Assembly (NCBI GenBank): GCA_945861125.1
Contig: CAMASZ010000042.1
Coordinates: 1-8,433 of the forward strand
Reading direction: 5' to 3'
DNA: 8,433 bases
Origin: Rickettsia typhi
GTDB lineage: Bacteria > Pseudomonadota > Alphaproteobacteria > Rickettsiales > UBA1997
How positions within the stretch are numbered: the first letter of the stretch is position 1; each line of letters starts with the position of its first letter. The notes beneath the pieces are model-generated. The model saw nothing but the letters and a program-made list of their open reading frames with translations, did no database searches and was not told where the DNA came from. This document shows positions 7,281-8,433 of the stretch, one piece after another. The position numbers and the translations under genes were made by a program.

Positions 7281-8111
7281 TCAAATAACAGTTAAAAATA
7301 AACCCAATTGATCAGCTCTATCAATTACCGCCTGTTTATTCAAAACTATGGTACTATTAGCTTGAATAGCAATACCAGCTATTTTAGCTTGATGACAGTT
7401 TATTATTGTATCAACTCCAATTGATGGAAGGTCTGCTTTAGAAGTTTGAAAAGATTTTTTCATTTTTATTAAAACTGAATTTTCTAAATATTGTATTTTT
7501 AGATCCTTACATCTTTTTATCATTTCATCAGTACCCTCCAAAGCTTCAACAGCAATTATCTGTTTTTGAGTTACAACTACAGACTGTCCAACATCAAATT
7601 TAGAAAAATATTTAATTGCTTTAATGCCAATTTCTATATCAATTATATTTTGTTGAGATGGAAGAATTTTTGTAACTGTTGATTTAGAAGAAAAAACACA
7701 ATCAAGAATTTCGTCAATTCTAAGAAATTTTAGACCTTCTTTTTCAAAAAAATTGATTACCGTTCTTAAAACAGCATCATCGCCAAGAATTTTATTAGCA
7801 ATTATTTTGGCAAGAAGAATTGTTCCTTTTTTATCAACTTTCAAAGAGGAGAAATTTGGTTTAGTAACGCCGCCAATAAAAACTATATTTTTAGTATTAT
7901 TTTTCCTTAAAATTTCAAGAAATCTTTCAACTTCACCATATGATATTGTATGAGGATTATAAGATGAGTAATCAATTTCATAATTTTCTTGATTCAATAA
8001 AAATAAAGTAAATTGACGATTTTTTTTTACACAATCGTCAATTAATATTTTTGGAAATTGTCCTCGACCAGCAAAAATAGCAATAGGAAATAAATGTTGG
8101 TTATCCTGCAT
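7281..8111 (-). CDS. lpxI: LpxI, UDP-2,3-diacylglucosamine pyrophosphatase
   Basis: LpxI hydrolyses UDP-2,3-diacylglucosamine to lipid X and UMP, the fourth step of lipid A synthesis, replacing the unrelated LpxH in most Alphaproteobacteria. The 276-residue length is usual. N-terminal domain marks are IAIFAGRGQFP (10-20), FIGGVTKP (78-85) and ILGDDAVLR (108-116). The C-terminal catalytic domain shows VVVTQKQIIAVEALEGTDE (178-196), KADLPSIGVDTI (225-236), AGIAIQA and ADQLGLF. Asp227 in the DLPSIG segment lies where I expect the catalytic aspartate described for Caulobacter LpxI. The ATG overlaps the end of the upstream reductase gene by 11 bases, and a GGAGGAG sequence lies about 12 bases before it, inside that gene. 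The usual partners lpxA and lpxB are not next to it here. Its presence implies that the organism makes, or recently made, lipid A. Confidence 0.95.
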   Translation of the reverse strand: MQDNQHLFPIAIFAGRGQFPKILIDDCVKKNRQFTLFLLNQENYEIDYSSYNPHTISYGEVERFLEILRKNNTKNIVFIGGVTKPNFSSLKVDKKGTILLAKIIANKILGDDAVLRTVINFFEKEGLKFLRIDEILDCVFSSKSTVTKILPSQQNIIDIEIGIKAIKYFSKFDVGQSVVVTQKQIIAVEALEGTDEMIKRCKDLKIQYLENSVLIKMKKSFQTSKADLPSIGVDTIINCHQAKIAGIAIQANSTIVLNKQAVIDRADQLGLFLTVI

Positions 8112-8433
8112 GATTTAAAGAAGCTCCTCCATCAATTGAAATTATCTGTCCTGTTATGAATTTATTATTTACTAGAAACTCAACAGCTTGCCATATATCT
8201 TCCAACTTACAAACATTTTTTAATGGTATTTTTTTTATTAAAACTTCTTTTTTTATATCAAATACTTCTTGATTTGTATGAGACAAAAAACCAGGCGCAA
8301 TACCATTTACCCTAACTATTGGAGCAGTTTCTAATGATAACATTTTAGTAAACTCCGCCAAAAATTTCTTTGTTAGCAAGTAATAAAAATGTATTGTTTC
8401 ATATCTAACAAGATTTTTATCAAGCATATTGAT
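8101..8433 (-). CDS. Pteridine reductase-like short-chain dehydrogenase (C-terminal part; 5' end outside window)
   Basis: Only the last 110 codons are in the window; the frame runs off the right edge, so the ATG at 8427 is probably internal. The segment is the second half of an NAD(P)H-dependent SDR: INMLD at the edge, YLLTK (the YxxxK catalytic pair), VRVNGIAPGF after it, and ITGQIISIDGGASL near the C-terminus. The position usually held by the catalytic serine is Asp (codon 8419-8421), 13 residues before Tyr (8380-8382) and 17 before Lys (8368-8370). This spacing matches the Asp-Tyr-Lys set known in Leishmania pteridine reductase PTR1 and fits FolM-type bacterial reductases better than FabG. 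A role in reducing dihydropterin or dihydrofolate is inferred. The Rossmann cofactor-binding half cannot be examined. The stop overlaps the lpxI start by 11 bases, and this is the first visible gene of the minus-strand run. Confidence 0.88.
   Translation of the reverse strand: MNMLDKNLVRYETIHFYYLLTKKFLAEFTKMLSLETAPIVRVNGIAPGFLSHTNQEVFDIKKEVLIKKIPLKNVCKLEDIWQAVEFLVNNKFITGQIISIDGGASLNHAG

Noticed and set aside
7753..7953. + strand open frame of 66 codons
   Set aside because: It is antisense to conserved lpxI sequence including GDDAVLR and GGVTKP.
1..8433. Search for tRNA genes, CRISPR arrays, insertion sequences, toxin-antitoxin or phage-defence genes
   Set aside because: By eye I found no GC-rich cloverleaf segments, spaced repeats, transposase motifs or defence-gene motifs; the window is almost fully used by the listed genes.

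Overview
The window looks like a piece of a very AT-rich alphaproteobacterial chromosome, probably from a reduced, host-associated lineage such as Rickettsiales or Holosporales. A low-GC free-living lineage cannot be excluded. The reasons are the strong A/T bias at third codon positions, alphaproteobacterial-type Mfd motifs (DEEQHFGV; GNLLGDEQSGHIKETGVELYQQML), an IalB-family exported protein typical of Alphaproteobacteria, and LpxI instead of LpxH. The species cannot be named from the sequence.

The left part (about 1-3978) reads on the + strand. It holds nearly all of mfd, the transcription-repair coupling factor, whose N-terminal codons lie outside the window. The reading frame is open from base 1, so the gene does not begin at the ATG at 667. 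An unrecognised 190-residue protein starts on the base after the mfd stop (TAA then ATG). It has a hydrophobic, aromatic N-terminal segment and a long charged, Asn-rich tail.

A 170-base gap (3979-4148) separates two convergent gene sets. It holds a pure A/T hairpin that could end transcription from both sides, and a full Shine-Dalgarno-like AGGAGGT with no intact gene behind it.

The right part (4149-8433) is one tight minus-strand run of six genes, very likely one transcript entering from beyond the right edge. In transcription order these are: a PTR1/FolM-like short-chain reductase (partial), lpxI (lipid A synthesis), a CCA-adding tRNA nucleotidyltransferase, a small helical unknown, a long-chain polyprenyl diphosphate synthase (ispB-like, quinone side chain), and an IalB-like exported protein. 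Genes overlap or lie at most 25 bases apart, and no internal promoter is evident. The run mixes pterin/folate, envelope lipid, tRNA maturation and quinone functions and ends in a secreted protein.

Most genes belong to known families. I see no mobile element, tRNA, rRNA, CRISPR array or defence system. The less explained items are the 190- and 105-residue proteins, the orphan AGGAGGT site and the Asp-Tyr-Lys active-site pattern of the partial SDR.
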